The position numbers were made by a program, and so were the translations under genes. Shown one piece after another: positions 27,762 through 35,954 of a DNA stretch of 64,000 bases (its first letter is position 1; every line of letters starts with the position of its first letter). The notes beneath the pieces are model-generated. The model was not told the origin of the DNA and ran no database searches. It saw only the letters and a list, made by a program, of their open reading frames with translations. Source of the stretch: Bordetella flabilis (GTDB lineage: Bacteria > Pseudomonadota > Gammaproteobacteria > Burkholderiales > Burkholderiaceae_B); assembly GCF_001676725.1 (NCBI RefSeq), contig NZ_CP016172.1, forward strand, positions 2,356,001 through 2,420,000, read 5' to 3'.

Positions 27762-28328
27762 ATGCCGAAAGACCTACGGATTCTTATTATCATGGGCAGT
27801 GTTCGCAAACGTCGACTTTGCCCTGACATTGCGAAATGGGTGGCACGAATCGGGGCGGAAGTGATCCCCGAAGCGACGATCGAGATTATCGATCTGCGTG
27901 ACTGGCAACTTTCCATGGACGCAGAGCCCGATGTTCCCGCACATTCGAGCTATTCGTGCGATACCACGAAAGCTTGGAGCGCAAAGGTCGCGGCGGCGAG
28001 CGCGTTCGTCTTCCTTACGCCTCAGTACAACTGGGGCTATCCCGCGGCCCTCAAGAACGCGATCGATCATCTTTACCGCGAATGGCGCGATAAGCCTGCT
28101 GCGATCGTGAGCTATGGCGGGCACGGTGGGGGGAAGTGCGCAGTTCAGCTCCGCGAGGTACTAAGCGGCATCAAGATGCGCGTGGTAGCGGAAATGCCCG
28201 GGCTCACGTTGGCGAAGTCGGTAATCGAGGCGAATCCCGGCCACCTCGATGCGAGCGTGGCATTTGCCGATCAACGACCTGCGGTGGCACAGGGGCTGCA
28301 GGCGCTCGTTGCATTGGCGTGCCGGTGA
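27762..28328 (+). CDS. NAD(P)H-dependent FMN reductase (second)
   Basis: A 188-residue flavodoxin-like reductase with the loop IIMGSVRKRRLCPDIA, the signature TPQYNWGYPAALKNAIDHLY near residue 85 and YGGHGGGKCA near 113. It belongs to the same superfamily as the gene at 26938 but is not a recent duplicate. It is third in the same-strand run, 93 bp after XapX, and converges with the NEL effector gene. Confidence 0.9.
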   Translation: MPKDLRILIIMGSVRKRRLCPDIAKWVARIGAEVIPEATIEIIDLRDWQLSMDAEPDVPAHSSYSCDTTKAWSAKVAAASAFVFLTPQYNWGYPAALKNAIDHLYREWRDKPAAIVSYGGHGGGKCAVQLREVLSGIKMRVVAEMPGLTLAKSVIEANPGHLDASVAFADQRPAVAQGLQALVALACR

Positions 28329-28434
28329 CATCGACGTCGAGGGTTCTGCGCCGGATAACGGGCAATGCCAGGCTTGTGGACCGCCGCGCCTACTCTAAGT
28401 CCACGCTCTACAAGGTCTTGGACGGCGATGGAAA

Positions 28435-31400
28435 CTATGTGGCGGTATCTACCGGCAGGGGTATGTCGTGCCCGGTCAAGTAGTCGCGGGTGAGTGGCTC
28501 CAGTATGTCGTACTTCATACCTCGCCAGACATGGGGTGCGATGTTGCGATAGGCATCGGCATCAAGGGGATCCACGCCGAGCAGACGCAATTCGGCATGG
28601 ATCTTTGCCTGCAAGGGTGCGTCGGCCTGTTCAATCAATGTGGCCTTGGCCTGCGCGTATCGCGCCGCCAGATTCTGTTCGATAAGCGCATTCCAGGTGT
28701 CGTCAACCACCAGGTCTTTGTAGAACTCCGCCCGTTCTGCTGCCTTGACTTCCTGCACCGCGGCGTCCAGATCGGCCCGGGTGACGCTGGACATTGAAAA
28801 GTAGTGCATGTCCGGCGGGCTTATGGAAAGTTCCAGCGCCCTGCGCAACTTGACGACATATGCCAGATAGACCTCAACGTCGTCGAGGTCTGGAGACTCG
28901 GCGATTTTGCGATAGGCAATCTCCTGCAGTCGCCTTTGGCGGAAAAGCTCGCGCATGATTTGCAGGGCATCGGCCGGGCGATCACGGTAGCGGCCCAGGC
29001 GGATGTCATCATGGACCCGAAGTTTGTACAGGTCGTTCCACGTCATGATGGCGCGATCTTCGCAGCTCTCACCGGCGCCTGCGCAGATCTCCAGCGTACT
29101 TTTCAGCAGCGGTTCCCGTTCGGGCTTGGATAGTTCCAACAGAAATTCCGCGATACCGGCCCGGGCTGCCTTGCGGCGATACAGGGAAGTGCCGCGCAGC
29201 TTATCCAGGAACCGTATGAAAGGTACCAAGCCGACGTTCGTGCCGGTCGATTCTTCCATCGTCTTGCCGATGGCTTCCCAACGCGTGGCCGCAGCGCTTT
29301 CCTGTTTATCCAGCCAATACCGAACGGCTTGCGCCATGGTGCGGGAACCGTCGATCTTCGGTTGCGGAGCCGTGGCTGCCAGATAGTAAGCCGGCCCCGA
29401 CTCGTTCGGCGTACGAGCCGGGAGACCGTCGGGGGAAATCGGGTTGCCGTCAAGATAGATGTCGCATAGCGTAAGTTCGGTTATATGCGCAGGCAATTCG
29501 GTCAACCTGTTATTCGATAAATCAAGCACGGTCAGGCCCTGCGGCAGGCTGTCCGGCAAGCGATTCAGGCCGAGGCCAGGCGCATGCAACTGCATCAGGG
29601 AGCGCGGCAGGGCCGCCGGCAGGGACGATAACCTGGTTCGCCCTACGCGCAGAATTTCCAGCGTTTCCGGCAGCTTGGGAAGTTCTCCCAAGTCGTCGTT
29701 GTTCGTCAGGTTCAATATCTTCAGGTGGGGTGGCAAGGTGTCCGGACTGATATCCCAGAAAATATTTCCGGCCAGATCGAGATGTTCGAGGTCGGGCGGC
29801 ATATTGCGCGGCAGACGATCGAATTGGTTGTGCGACACCCTTAGTTGGCGCAGAGAACCTGGAAGCGCTTTCGGCCACCGAGTCAACATGTTGTTTTCCA
29901 ACGAAAGGCAAAGCAAACCATCGGGCAGGTTGTCAGGGATCTCCGTGAACGCGTTGTGGTTCGCCGTCAGATGGGTGAGGCTGCGTGGCAGTCGGTGCCC
30001 GGCAATCGAGGTCAAGTGATTGTTGGATAGATCGAGTTCCAGTAGCCTCGGCGGAAGATATCGCAGGAGCAAGGAAATATTCCGGGTGTGCGCGGCCTTG
30101 AGCGTCGTCAGATTGCGCGGCAGACGGCTCCAGTCCGTGATGGGGTTGTTGTTGACAATCAAGGTATGGACATCGATGGGCAGCGGAGGAATGGCCGTCA
30201 GGTGCAGTTCGGACAAATCCAGCGTTAGGCCTACGGGCTGGATGATGTTGCGGTTTCTCAACACGCCGATCAGAGTGGACCTGTCGATGCCGCCATGGCA
30301 GCGGGCGGACTGCAGTTGGAGGCGCAGTTTATCGATGATGATTTGGCGTCGCGGCCGGGTGTACACCGTCCCCGGAGGGCCGACTGAATAGCCTGTTGGA
30401 TCTTGTTTTATCCAGTACGCCCATGCGGCTTCCTGTTTCATATTGAGCAAGGATCGGCCATCATGCAGCGTACCGTTCCGCATCGCTTCGGCAAAGGGAT
30501 TGATCCCATCCAGGATGCCGGTCATGTTGTTGTAGATTGCGGCCAATTCGTCCAGGGCCGCGTCCAGGGAACCGCTGTCGAGCGCATCTACATCCAGGTT
30601 CCAACGCGTGCTGCGCACCGACCGTGCAAGCGATGGCCTGGCAAGCGAGCTATTGCTTCCTTCCCGCAGCACGATATCGGGCGCATGGCCGGTAAGGTCA
30701 TGGTAGGCGTGCATGGCGCGCAGGATGGCACGGCCGCGCGGATGCTCTTGTAGGCGGACGAGCAGCTCCTGGACGGCTTCGACACGCGCGCGCGAAGGCG
30801 CATTGGCGATGCGGGTTAACAGCAATTGGCGGAATTCGCGCAGTTGCCGCACGTCCGGCGTGATCGCTGGTAGCGGCATCGGAATCTTGGGCCGCGGCGC
30901 TGTGGAACCGGCCGGCGATGACGCTTCTGCAGCTTGCATCCCGGAAGGTCCGGCTTGTGCGGGCTGCCCATCTGCATTGGCGGATCCACCGGGCTCCACC
31001 CGCCGTCGGGCATATGATGAGAACCCGCTACCGCCGCCCTTGAGTCCGGCGTCATCGGCGCGGCGCCAGATTGCCCGCTCTTGGTCATAGCTGATGCGAT
31101 GGATGATGACATCGCGTCGAGTGTCGTCCGGCGCGATGACGTGCCAGGCCGGACGCGCGACGTCGGACGCGCGATCGCGCGCGATTTCGACATGGGAATC
31201 GGCGATGCGTGCGTAGTTTCCCCCGTCCCACGCAATGACGCCGTCGTCGCCGGGCCGTTGGGCAGCCAGCCGGCGCAGCAACTCCGGATCGCTTACTCGA
31301 TAGCGCTCCAGGATGTCGATAGGTAGCGACGCGTAAAGCCAGCCGTCGCGATCGGCCTGCAACACCATGCCGGTTCGTTCGCCCGTGGATGTGCTGCGGG

Positions 31401-33165
31401 TATAGGCAGACGCGGCGTCGCTTCCGTAACGCAGCAGCGACAGCACGGTGTCGTCCGTGCCGTGTGCCGTGACCGGGGCCAGCGGGGCGATCTCCGCATC
31501 GTCGGTGACCCGCGTCGACGGCTTGAGACGCCACCAACCGTCTTGCATGGCGGCTCCGCGCCTTCGCGCGGCCAGTCGTTGCAGATCGTTGGCCAATCCG
31601 GGATGGGTAGCGCGCAAGGCCGCTGCCATGCTGTCGACATCCAGTGGGCGCAGTCCATGCGCGAGGCCGTTGTGAGCACTCAGCGAGCGCAGCGCTGTCA
31701 CGATGCCGGTGCGCATTTCCGATAGTGAAGGCGCGGCGCTTGACGCGCGCCCCAGCGCCTTGGCGGCCTTGTGGTGAATCACGCGGGAGCCGGGGATCAG
31801 CCCCCTCGTTGCGCCGGCGGCCAGCCGAAGTCCGGATCCCATCATGGGGATGGCAATGGTGATCATATCGACGCCGCCGGACAACAAAGCCGCTTTCCAG
31901 TCGCCATTGCGGATGCTGACGAACATCCGCCGGAATGGGATGAAATCCAGCAGCGTATCGATGGCGCCACTCCCTGGCGCCTGCGGATTCGCGCCAGACA
32001 CCGCATCGTCCCGTTGTGTCGAAGTGGCGAGGCCCTCCTGCTCGAACCGTTTCCGCAGGGCTGGTGCAAGCCAGGTCTGCAGATCGGCGCGTTCTCCCTG
32101 ACCCAGGGTAAACAGCGCCACGCGGGTGCGCAGCCCCGCCGGCGTATCCTGGTCAGGCGAGGCCGCCGGTATGCCGAAGACGTCTTCCTGCTGCCGGAGG
32201 GCCCAATCGGCCGGAGGCTCATCCTGTGGCATGGGATGAATGCTGCCGTCGGCCGTTGAAAGAAAATATCGGTGAGGACGGCCGCCGCCAGCCAGGGTCA
32301 CGATATAGCCGGCGGCCGGAATCTCCTTTTTCGTATCACCCCCGGAGTCGGTCAATACGCTGGAGTTGGGTCGGATTTGACGGGGAAAATACTGCAGATG
32401 CGCGGCCTGGATCTCGATACGCGCGTCCTTGAAGTCCACGCCATGCTTCGCCTCGATCCAGTCAAGCCAGTTGTTCAACAGGGCGATGGTTTTGTCGGTG
32501 GCTGAGCGGGTGTAAGCGTCGAACTGGCCCGAATACTCTGGGTCCGGTGAATCCGATGTAGAGCGCCTTGGCGGACGGACGGCGGCGAGATCCGTTACGG
32601 CATGGGAGACGGTGAATTCATGCTTAAATTCCTCGAACAGAAATTCGTTGATTTGATGCGCGAGTGTGTCGTGATCGTCGGCAGTTGCGGGGGCCTCGTT
32701 CGTCAGGGAAATTGACGGACCTGTTTGCTTGCCGGCCTTGGCGAGGGCCGCCAGCAGTCGGACATGGTCAGCGCGATCGCCATGCAGCGCGTGGTCCAGG
32801 ATCAGTTGCTCACCCAGGGCCGCCAGTTCCGAGCCTGTGTAATCGCTGACGTTCCATCCGAACTGCCTGGCCACATCGACGCCGATGGCGTACATCAGTT
32901 CCTGCCGCCTGCGGATCGCCGAGGCGGTCGATATGTCCGACGCGGTCGATCTATCCGATGCGGTCGATCTGGCGGTTCGTCGGGATAACCGGGCGGCTCC
33001 TATCCCCTGATCGACCCTGCGTTCGGTCGCATCGGTAAACCGGCGCGTGATCTCATTTGCAATGCATGGGATTCCGGTGTGGTCATACACGTCTGCATGC
33101 TCCCCGGCCCGCAGCATTTGCTGGGAGGCGAAGGGAACGGTAATGGATGAGCAGGCTAACGCCAC
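28435..33165 (-). CDS. Giant LRR-NEL E3 ubiquitin ligase, probable secreted effector
   Basis: From GTG 33165 (AGGAG 7 bases upstream; frame open to 33198) the product has 1,576 residues. Layout: about 970 N-terminal residues without a recognised enzyme motif, with a hydrophobic stretch near 430-455 (IAIPMMGSGLRLAAGATRG). Then come about 12 leucine-rich repeats of the LPxxLxxLxLxxN type (about 975-1240). The C-terminal NEL domain follows (about 1275-1576), with the catalytic Cys near residue 1368 in ESCEDRAIMTWND, the CxD motif. NEL enzymes such as IpaH, SspH and SlrP are type III effectors that ubiquitinate host proteins through a Cys thioester, with substrates chosen by the LRR. The huge N-terminus recalls the long NEL proteins of pseudomonads. 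No Sec signal is present, and no secretion genes or chaperone lie nearby. Confidence 0.9.
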   Translation of the reverse strand: MALACSSITVPFASQQMLRAGEHADVYDHTGIPCIANEITRRFTDATERRVDQGIGAARLSRRTARSTASDRSTASDISTASAIRRRQELMYAIGVDVARQFGWNVSDYTGSELAALGEQLILDHALHGDRADHVRLLAALAKAGKQTGPSISLTNEAPATADDHDTLAHQINEFLFEEFKHEFTVSHAVTDLAAVRPPRRSTSDSPDPEYSGQFDAYTRSATDKTIALLNNWLDWIEAKHGVDFKDARIEIQAAHLQYFPRQIRPNSSVLTDSGGDTKKEIPAAGYIVTLAGGGRPHRYFLSTADGSIHPMPQDEPPADWALRQQEDVFGIPAASPDQDTPAGLRTRVALFTLGQGERADLQTWLAPALRKRFEQEGLATSTQRDDAVSGANPQAPGSGAIDTLLDFIPFRRMFVSIRNGDWKAALLSGGVDMITIAIPMMGSGLRLAAGATRGLIPGSRVIHHKAAKALGRASSAAPSLSEMRTGIVTALRSLSAHNGLAHGLRPLDVDSMAAALRATHPGLANDLQRLAARRRGAAMQDGWWRLKPSTRVTDDAEIAPLAPVTAHGTDDTVLSLLRYGSDAASAYTRSTSTGERTGMVLQADRDGWLYASLPIDILERYRVSDPELLRRLAAQRPGDDGVIAWDGGNYARIADSHVEIARDRASDVARPAWHVIAPDDTRRDVIIHRISYDQERAIWRRADDAGLKGGGSGFSSYARRRVEPGGSANADGQPAQAGPSGMQAAEASSPAGSTAPRPKIPMPLPAITPDVRQLREFRQLLLTRIANAPSRARVEAVQELLVRLQEHPRGRAILRAMHAYHDLTGHAPDIVLREGSNSSLARPSLARSVRSTRWNLDVDALDSGSLDAALDELAAIYNNMTGILDGINPFAEAMRNGTLHDGRSLLNMKQEAAWAYWIKQDPTGYSVGPPGTVYTRPRRQIIIDKLRLQLQSARCHGGIDRSTLIGVLRNRNIIQPVGLTLDLSELHLTAIPPLPIDVHTLIVNNNPITDWSRLPRNLTTLKAAHTRNISLLLRYLPPRLLELDLSNNHLTSIAGHRLPRSLTHLTANHNAFTEIPDNLPDGLLCLSLENNMLTRWPKALPGSLRQLRVSHNQFDRLPRNMPPDLEHLDLAGNIFWDISPDTLPPHLKILNLTNNDDLGELPKLPETLEILRVGRTRLSSLPAALPRSLMQLHAPGLGLNRLPDSLPQGLTVLDLSNNRLTELPAHITELTLCDIYLDGNPISPDGLPARTPNESGPAYYLAATAPQPKIDGSRTMAQAVRYWLDKQESAAATRWEAIGKTMEESTGTNVGLVPFIRFLDKLRGTSLYRRKAARAGIAEFLLELSKPEREPLLKSTLEICAGAGESCEDRAIMTWNDLYKLRVHDDIRLGRYRDRPADALQIMRELFRQRRLQEIAYRKIAESPDLDDVEVYLAYVVKLRRALELSISPPDMHYFSMSSVTRADLDAAVQEVKAAERAEFYKDLVVDDTWNALIEQNLAARYAQAKATLIEQADAPLQAKIHAELRLLGVDPLDADAYRNIAPHVWRGMKYDILEPLTRDYLTGHDIPLPVDTAT
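32924..32977 (-). repeat. Triple 18-bp tandem repeat inside the effector gene
   Basis: Three consecutive 18-bp units beginning GCGGTCGAT encode the repeated hexads RSTASD, ISTASA-type near residue 75. This is a flexible Ser/Thr-rich linker in the N-terminal region. The copy number is likely to vary between strains. Confidence 0.75.
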
Positions 33166-33323
33166 GGGATGTCTCCTGACACATGAGCCCGCCGACACAA
33201 GGAAATTTCAAGGCGGCATGCACGCGCGGTAAGTACCCAGGCTCGGTAAAGCGTTCATCGAAATGATGTTGCCTGCCGCATCATCCATAGGCTTGCGGAT
33301 CTGTTCGATCATTTCGCTGGTAG

Positions 33324-33782
33324 CTAGGTGGATTCTCGGCTGCCTGTTCGTTCTGCAGTGTGAGTGGCGCCAGGAGTTTGTCGATGGCTTCGTTTCAATC
33401 TGGCCGCCGCGGCGACCTTTACCAGGCGCTGGAAAGTCGGGCACTGCGCATGGCTGGGCGCGGGGCATTCCGCGGCATGGCGCAGTCCTTCGCTCATGGC
33501 GCGCAGGCGCTTGATGGTGGCGTCGATCTCATCGGCCTTGGCAATCAGCAGCTTCCTATCGACCCGAGGCGCACCGGCGGTAGACAGCATAGTGCCGATC
33601 TCGTCCAGCGAAAGGCCGCCGGCTTGCCCCAGCGCGATCAGTCCCAATTGATCGAGCACGTCCGGCGCGAAGCGTCGCCGCTCGCCGGTACTCCGGGTCG
33701 CTGAGATCAGCCCTTTCTTTTCGTAGAACCGCAGCGTGGAGGCCGGCACGCCCGTGCGTCGGGCGACTTCCGAAATGTCCAT
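33324..33782 (-). CDS. MerR-family transcriptional regulator
   Basis: A 152-residue protein with the MerR winged helix (MDISEVARRTGVPASTLRFYEK..., residues 1-70) and a coiled-coil dimerisation helix (KADEIDATIKRLRAMSEGL). A CxxxxxAQC region (ECPAPSHAQCP) near the end could sense metal or thiol stress. The ATG at 33782 follows AGAGGGTGTC; the frame is open to 33812. It is divergent from the DUF2938 gene, with a MerR-type promoter between. Confidence 0.9.
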   Translation of the reverse strand: MDISEVARRTGVPASTLRFYEKKGLISATRSTGERRRFAPDVLDQLGLIALGQAGGLSLDEIGTMLSTAGAPRVDRKLLIAKADEIDATIKRLRAMSEGLRHAAECPAPSHAQCPTFQRLVKVAAAARLKRSHRQTPGATHTAERTGSREST

Positions 33783-33791
33783 GACACCCTC

Positions 33792-33822
33792 TTGACTTGA
33801 AGTTGACTTCAACTTCTATGCT
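33792..33822 (+). promoter_or_regulatory. MerR-type promoter with 19-bp spacer
   Basis: TTGACT (33792-33797) and TATGCT (33817-33822) are separated by exactly 19 bp instead of 17. The spacer holds the inverted repeat TTGAAG/CTTCAA. This is the classic architecture at which MerR proteins untwist DNA to activate. It points toward the DUF2938 gene 40 bp downstream and overlaps the regulator's own 5' region. Confidence 0.85.
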
Positions 33823-33861
33823 GGCAGCAAATCTGTATTTCGGCAACGGCAAGGAACGAAC

Positions 33862-34446
33862 ATGGCGGCGGTGGACGAGGTGGCAAGGGTGGTGCTGGTC
33901 GGTATCGGTGCGACCCTGGTGATGGATGTGTGGACCGCGGTCCTGAAGGCGCTGGGCGTTCCGACGCTGAATTACGCACTCGTCGGCCGCTGGGCCGGGC
34001 ATTTGCTCCGAGGCCAATTGACGCACGCGAGCATCGGCAAGGCGGCGTCCATACACGGCGAGTTGGCACTGGGCTGGGCCATCCACTACGCGGTGGGCAT
34101 CGCGTTCGCCGCGGTGCTGGTGGTCCTCTGCGGCACTGGCTGGCTGCGCGATCCCGCGTGGGGGTCGGCCCTGGCCATGGGCGTGGGGACGGTCGTCTTT
34201 CCCCTGTTCGTGATGCAACCCGCCATGGGCGCAGGCATCGCGGGATCGCGAACGCCGACGCCGCTGAAGAATTGCCTGCGCAGTCTGGCGACACACGCGA
34301 TTTTTGGATGTGGTCTCTATCTGTCGGCCGCTGCGCTTGAGTGGATTTCGGGGCTGGGTCCGACGGCGTCGACGCACGGCCTACCCTGGTCGTTCGAGGT
34401 CGCAGAAATCGAGGGCTGGAGCATGAAGGTGACTGTGTCGGCTTGA
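33862..34446 (+). CDS. DUF2938 family membrane protein
   Basis: A 194-residue inner-membrane protein with about four hydrophobic segments (VLVGIGATLVMDVWTAVL; ALGWAIHYAVGIAFAAVLVV; AMGVGTVVFPLFVM; HAIFGCGLYLSAAAL). It has the family's MQPAMGAGIAGSRTP segment. The function is unknown. The C-terminal 30 residues extend beyond the usual family end. It is almost certainly controlled by the divergent MerR. Confidence 0.85.
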   Translation: MAAVDEVARVVLVGIGATLVMDVWTAVLKALGVPTLNYALVGRWAGHLLRGQLTHASIGKAASIHGELALGWAIHYAVGIAFAAVLVVLCGTGWLRDPAWGSALAMGVGTVVFPLFVMQPAMGAGIAGSRTPTPLKNCLRSLATHAIFGCGLYLSAAALEWISGLGPTASTHGLPWSFEVAEIEGWSMKVTVSA

Positions 34447-34757
34447 CCGCTCGCATGGTGGCGGAACGGGACTTTTCCGGGGACATCGGTCGGAATCTAC
34501 GATCGGTCGGTGTGCGGCATCGGCTAGAGTCCGAGCGCGTTGAGAAGGACTATGCCGGCCATCATGATGGCACAAGGACGGTTTGTAGGTTTTCGGATCT
34601 CTGCCAGACACAGGATGTCGGCCGCGGCTGGTTCGCAAGAAAGGGCAGAAAATAAAAAACGATCGCGAAGAATTAAACGACTGCTCGCTTTCAGGAGGGT
34701 AGCTTGGGTACGCGACACCATCGTGTTGCGTAATCCAAAATTTCGTGAGGTCCGTCA
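34447..34757. other. Non-coding stretch, AT-richer than surroundings
   Basis: No supportable gene was found. The second half (about 34640-34750) is distinctly A-rich and probably carries the promoter of the gene at 34758, but no clear -35/-10 pair stands out. Confidence 0.4.
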
Positions 34758-35165
34758 ATGAATCCGGCACAATCACCTACGCAAGACGCCCATGGCTCTT
34801 TGCTTCCTGAAATTTGCGGTGTTCCCGAACTCGTTATCGACGCAAAGCTGGACAGCGAAGGTATATCGATCAGTATCCCGATCAAAAGCGGCGCCGTTAG
34901 TGCCGGTAATATTGTTTCTGCGGCGGCAGTAAACGCGGGCGAGAAGGATTTACTGCTCGGAGCGTCTGTAGAGCTGACGTCGAATCCCTTGGCGGTGACG
35001 CATGACATGATCTCCCATGGCTACATGGCCGTCACAACGGTGCCAGGGACATTTGCATTGGCCCAGCACAATGGTGCCAAGGGAAGGGCGTCTATCGTGT
35101 TCATCGTTCAAGATGCTCATGGTCCGATCGGTGTTTCGGGCAAGCTTCCCATCTACTTGCCATAG
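34758..35165 (+). CDS. Unrecognised 135-residue protein
   Basis: The protein is not recognised. It is acidic, without signal peptide or membrane helix, and alternates hydrophobic and small residues as in a beta-sandwich (SISIPIKSGAVSAG; GYMAVTTVPGTFALAQ; SIVFIVQDAHGP). One Cys is present. The GAGG-containing stretch before ATG 34758 is a plausible ribosome site. Base composition is lower in GC than its neighbours, which suggests acquisition. It lies alone between the DUF2938 gene and the convergent oxidase cluster. Confidence 0.6.
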   Translation: MNPAQSPTQDAHGSLLPEICGVPELVIDAKLDSEGISISIPIKSGAVSAGNIVSAAAVNAGEKDLLLGASVELTSNPLAVTHDMISHGYMAVTTVPGTFALAQHNGAKGRASIVFIVQDAHGPIGVSGKLPIYLP

Positions 35166-35611
35166 GCCCAGGCGTACCACGACCTGAACGGCCACGGGTT
35201 TCCTGTTTTTTTCGTCCAAGTTTTTGCTTGCGGACATGACATCGGCTGGTACGGTTATTCGCGGTTTCGGGGCGTGCGGCATGGACTCAAGGCACGGGGC
35301 CATTGGCACCCTGCAGGGCCCGCACACCCTTCAATAAGGGTGGGGGAGATCCGCCCCACCAAGGACCAACGCCGAGCTGTTCTCCCATGTGGACAAATTC
35401 CTTCTTGCGAATCTGCGCGACTGCCAGGCCGACCCGGTGAGACGGTAAAGGCGACGGCATGGCCCTATATCGATTACAGCCATCCCTTTGATCTCGCTGC
35501 TTACCAGACCTGAGGATGACCGAATGAGAGGTTCGACGTTCGGCTTCGGTTGGATCGAGCAGTAGAGCGCCCGCCTGAGGCCGCGTAGTCGTTCTGCCCT
35601 CGACGCGCGCA
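35166..35611. other. Non-coding stretch before the oxidase cluster
   Basis: No gene is supported. Short frames (for example 35274-35513) lack family resemblance and ribosome sites. A T7 run near 35207-35213 follows a weak GC-rich hairpin after the 135-residue gene and may serve as its terminator. Confidence 0.35.
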
Positions 35612-35953
35612 TTATCTGCAAGCCGGCAGCATTAGCGCGGGTACGGTCTGCCAGATGACGGCGAGCGACGACAGCAGCGTCAGGGCGGTCGCCAGCCCGG
35701 GCAGGAAACGCGGATTGCCAAGCGCGGGCAGGCGCTTGCGGTTCCGGTGGAGAACCAGCGCCATACCCACCAGTGCCAGGCCGCTGCCGGCGCAGATGAT
35801 CCAGGACGATACCGCCATGCCCAGCCAGTCGGCCTGCCATGCGGGCCGCGCGCATATGACGCCGTTGACGCTATACGCCACCAGGAAGTGGGCCGCCCAG
35901 ATCAAAGGCCCGGCCAGCGTGACGAGGAAGGCGCTGAAGAACCCGGCAGCCAT
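35612..35953 (-). CDS. Small membrane protein of the cytochrome oxidase operon
   Basis: A 113-residue protein with three membrane segments (GFFSAFLVTLAGPLIWAAHFLVAY; VSSWIICAGSGLALVGMAL; FLPGLATALTLLSSLAVIW). It starts 1 bp after the stop of the fused subunit I/III gene, so it is cotranscribed. It resembles the small hydrophobic proteins that accompany caa3-type oxidase operons; a role in assembly is inferred. Confidence 0.75.
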   Translation of the reverse strand: MAAGFFSAFLVTLAGPLIWAAHFLVAYSVNGVICARPAWQADWLGMAVSSWIICAGSGLALVGMALVLHRNRKRLPALGNPRFLPGLATALTLLSSLAVIWQTVPALMLPACR

Positions 35954-35954
35954 G

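Noticed and set aside
35274..35513. 79-codon open frame between the orphan gene and the oxidase operon
   Set aside because: No ribosome site or recognisable pattern; the reverse frames are equally open.
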